Source: Pontibacter vulgaris (GTDB lineage Bacteria > Bacteroidota > Bacteroidia > Cytophagales > Hymenobacteraceae). From it: 64,000 nt of DNA. The stretch lies in NCBI RefSeq assembly GCF_022758145.1, contig NZ_JAJVDH010000003.1, forward strand, positions 744,001 through 808,000, written 5' to 3'. Numbering within the stretch: the first letter of the stretch is position 1; each line of letters opens with the position of its first letter. Made by a program: the position numbers and the translations under genes. Positions 63,221 through 64,000 of the stretch are shown piece by piece. The notes under the pieces were generated by a model. It saw only the letters and a list, made by a program, of their open reading frames with translations, was not told the origin of the DNA and did no database searches.

Positions 63221-64000
63221 CTAGAAAGTTCTCGTCATACTTTCAGGTACTACAAGTATAAAATCGGCTTTGGCCTTGTTCTCGTCAATCAGCTTCTCTA
63301 AATTCTCCTGAGTAACAGTGGTTATAGTTGCAATTTTTAAGTTGGGGGTTGCTTGCTTCAGGTACCATCCAATTCCTTCAAAATTATCGGAGTGGTAAGC
63401 ACCATTCAGGTGCAATAGCTTTTTGCCGTTTGCTACCTGCTGAAGTATAAAATGCGCCATGGTAGCATCTTTCAGGGCTTGTGCCTGCACAATATTTATA
63501 CTTTTGGTATTACCGTGTGTGTTGCTGCCAAACATACTCAGCATTTTCTGATAACCAGGCAAATTCATATCAACCTGTATGGGCAGAGGCGCCATAAAAC
63601 GTTTCGCATCGGGGCTTATACTTTCCAAAGCCGTTAAACTACCTCCCGATACCATGGCAGCATAACGGCGTGGCACGTTGGTAGCTATAAAAGGAATACC
63701 TGCTTCCTTGGCAAACTTAACCACCGGCTTATAGTCTGTTTTATAGTTGTTCCATGGCCGCGACTCCTGCTCGAAGTTATTCTCAGCTACCTTTCCGCTT
63801 AAATATTCATCCATCACTAGCTGTACATCCGCTTCAAACATTTCGGCACCTATTGCAAAATTTTGCTGATGGGCTTTGTGCAGATCTTTGGCTACTTCCA
63901 GCTGCAGCCAGTGCGCGATGGGGTCGTTGTGCTGTTCGCCAAACAAAACCACATCAGCTTTCTGTAGCTCATCCAGCATTTTGCCATACTTTATACTTTT
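63221..64000 (-). CDS. ChaN-like haem-binding/uptake protein (5' end outside window)
   Basis: The frame runs from the right edge to a stop at 63221. The first methionine in view (63979) is preceded by seven in-frame codons with no stop, so the start lies beyond the edge. Visible features: ADVVLFGEQHNDPIAHW, a histidine-rich segment typical of ChaN, and IVQAQALKDATMAHFI followed by HLNGAYHSDN near the end. ChaN is an iron-regulated haem-binding protein in other bacteria. The downstream neighbour is the repeat region. Confidence 0.85.
   Translation of the reverse strand, partial: KSIKYGKMLDELQKADVVLFGEQHNDPIAHWLQLEVAKDLHKAHQQNFAIGAEMFEADVQLVMDEYLSGKVAENNFEQESRPWNNYKTDYKPVVKFAKEAGIPFIATNVPRRYAAMVSGGSLTALESISPDAKRFMAPLPIQVDMNLPGYQKMLSMFGSNTHGNTKSINIVQAQALKDATMAHFILQQVANGKKLLHLNGAYHSDNFEGIGWYLKQATPNLKIATITTVTQENLEKLIDENKAKADFILVVPESMTRTF

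Noticed and set aside
1..64000. tRNA, rRNA or CRISPR array
   Set aside because: No cloverleaf with a conserved T-loop, no rRNA signature and no regularly spaced direct repeats were found by reading. A covariance search could still find small RNAs.

Overview
The window looks like a chromosomal segment of a Bacteroidota bacterium, most likely of the Cytophagales/Hymenobacteraceae type (Pontibacter, Hymenobacter and relatives). The evidence is type IX secretion genes (PorQ, PorD, a PorE-like OmpA/beta-propeller protein and a cargo protein with a C-terminal sorting domain), a Bacteroidota-style RpoZ, the BshA bacillithiol enzyme, weak Shine-Dalgarno sequences, and gene order typical of the phylum (bamD, rpoZ, coaBC, porD, recN). 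The genus is an inference. I see no rRNA, tRNA, CRISPR array, prophage, integrase or transposase.

Layout. 0-5 kb: a large TPR membrane protein (cut by the left edge), gatC, a PlsC-type acyltransferase, a Nudix hydrolase and a small membrane protein. 5-9 kb: acetyl-CoA synthetase and propionyl-CoA synthetase in tandem. 9.6-18.7 kb: a short-chain dehydrogenase, hslU, porQ, lon, then a forward pair (PorE-like protein, DUF4184 protein). 18.8-25 kb: an envelope and isoprenoid group (DUF6702 protein, LysM protein, rseP, dxr) and a GH3-fold adenylating enzyme. 25-29 kb: OsmC, a PH-like membrane protein, dnaA with a consensus DnaA box upstream, and a 5'-nucleotidase split into two genes. 29-33 kb: a T9SS cargo protein, an M20 amidohydrolase and a repeat-rich intergenic region. 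33-40 kb: a YkvA-like protein, both subunits of methylmalonyl-CoA mutase with a DUF4440-like gene between them, and lysS. 40-42.4 kb: three YtxH-type stress proteins, a Kazal lipoprotein and a cupin. 42.4-50.4 kb: fabI, recN, a small unknown gene, porD, a frameshifted coaBC, rpoZ, bamD and an OstA-like protein. 50.5-64 kb: tilS, mdh, two rhomboid proteases, mutL, a fused glycosidase/beta-lactamase-fold protein, bshA, an unknown membrane-anchored protein, an IscA-type Fe-S protein, a second copy of the intergenic repeat, and a ChaN-like protein cut by the right edge.

How the genes fit together. PrpE and methylmalonyl-CoA mutase form most of a route joining propionate and succinyl-CoA, with Acs and Mdh close to central carbon metabolism. 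BamD, OstA-like, RseP, PorQ, PorD and the PorE-like protein serve outer-membrane biogenesis and type IX secretion. Lon, HslU, RseP and the rhomboids are proteostasis enzymes.

Most unusual signals. (1) The heptamer AAGTATA/TATACTT is greatly over-represented on both strands, inside genes in several frames and between genes. (2) coaBC is split by what looks like one extra A in an A6 run. (3) A repeat of roughly 0.4-0.56 kb occurs as two inverted copies 30 kb apart. (4) A consensus DnaA box and AT-rich stretch lie upstream of dnaA.
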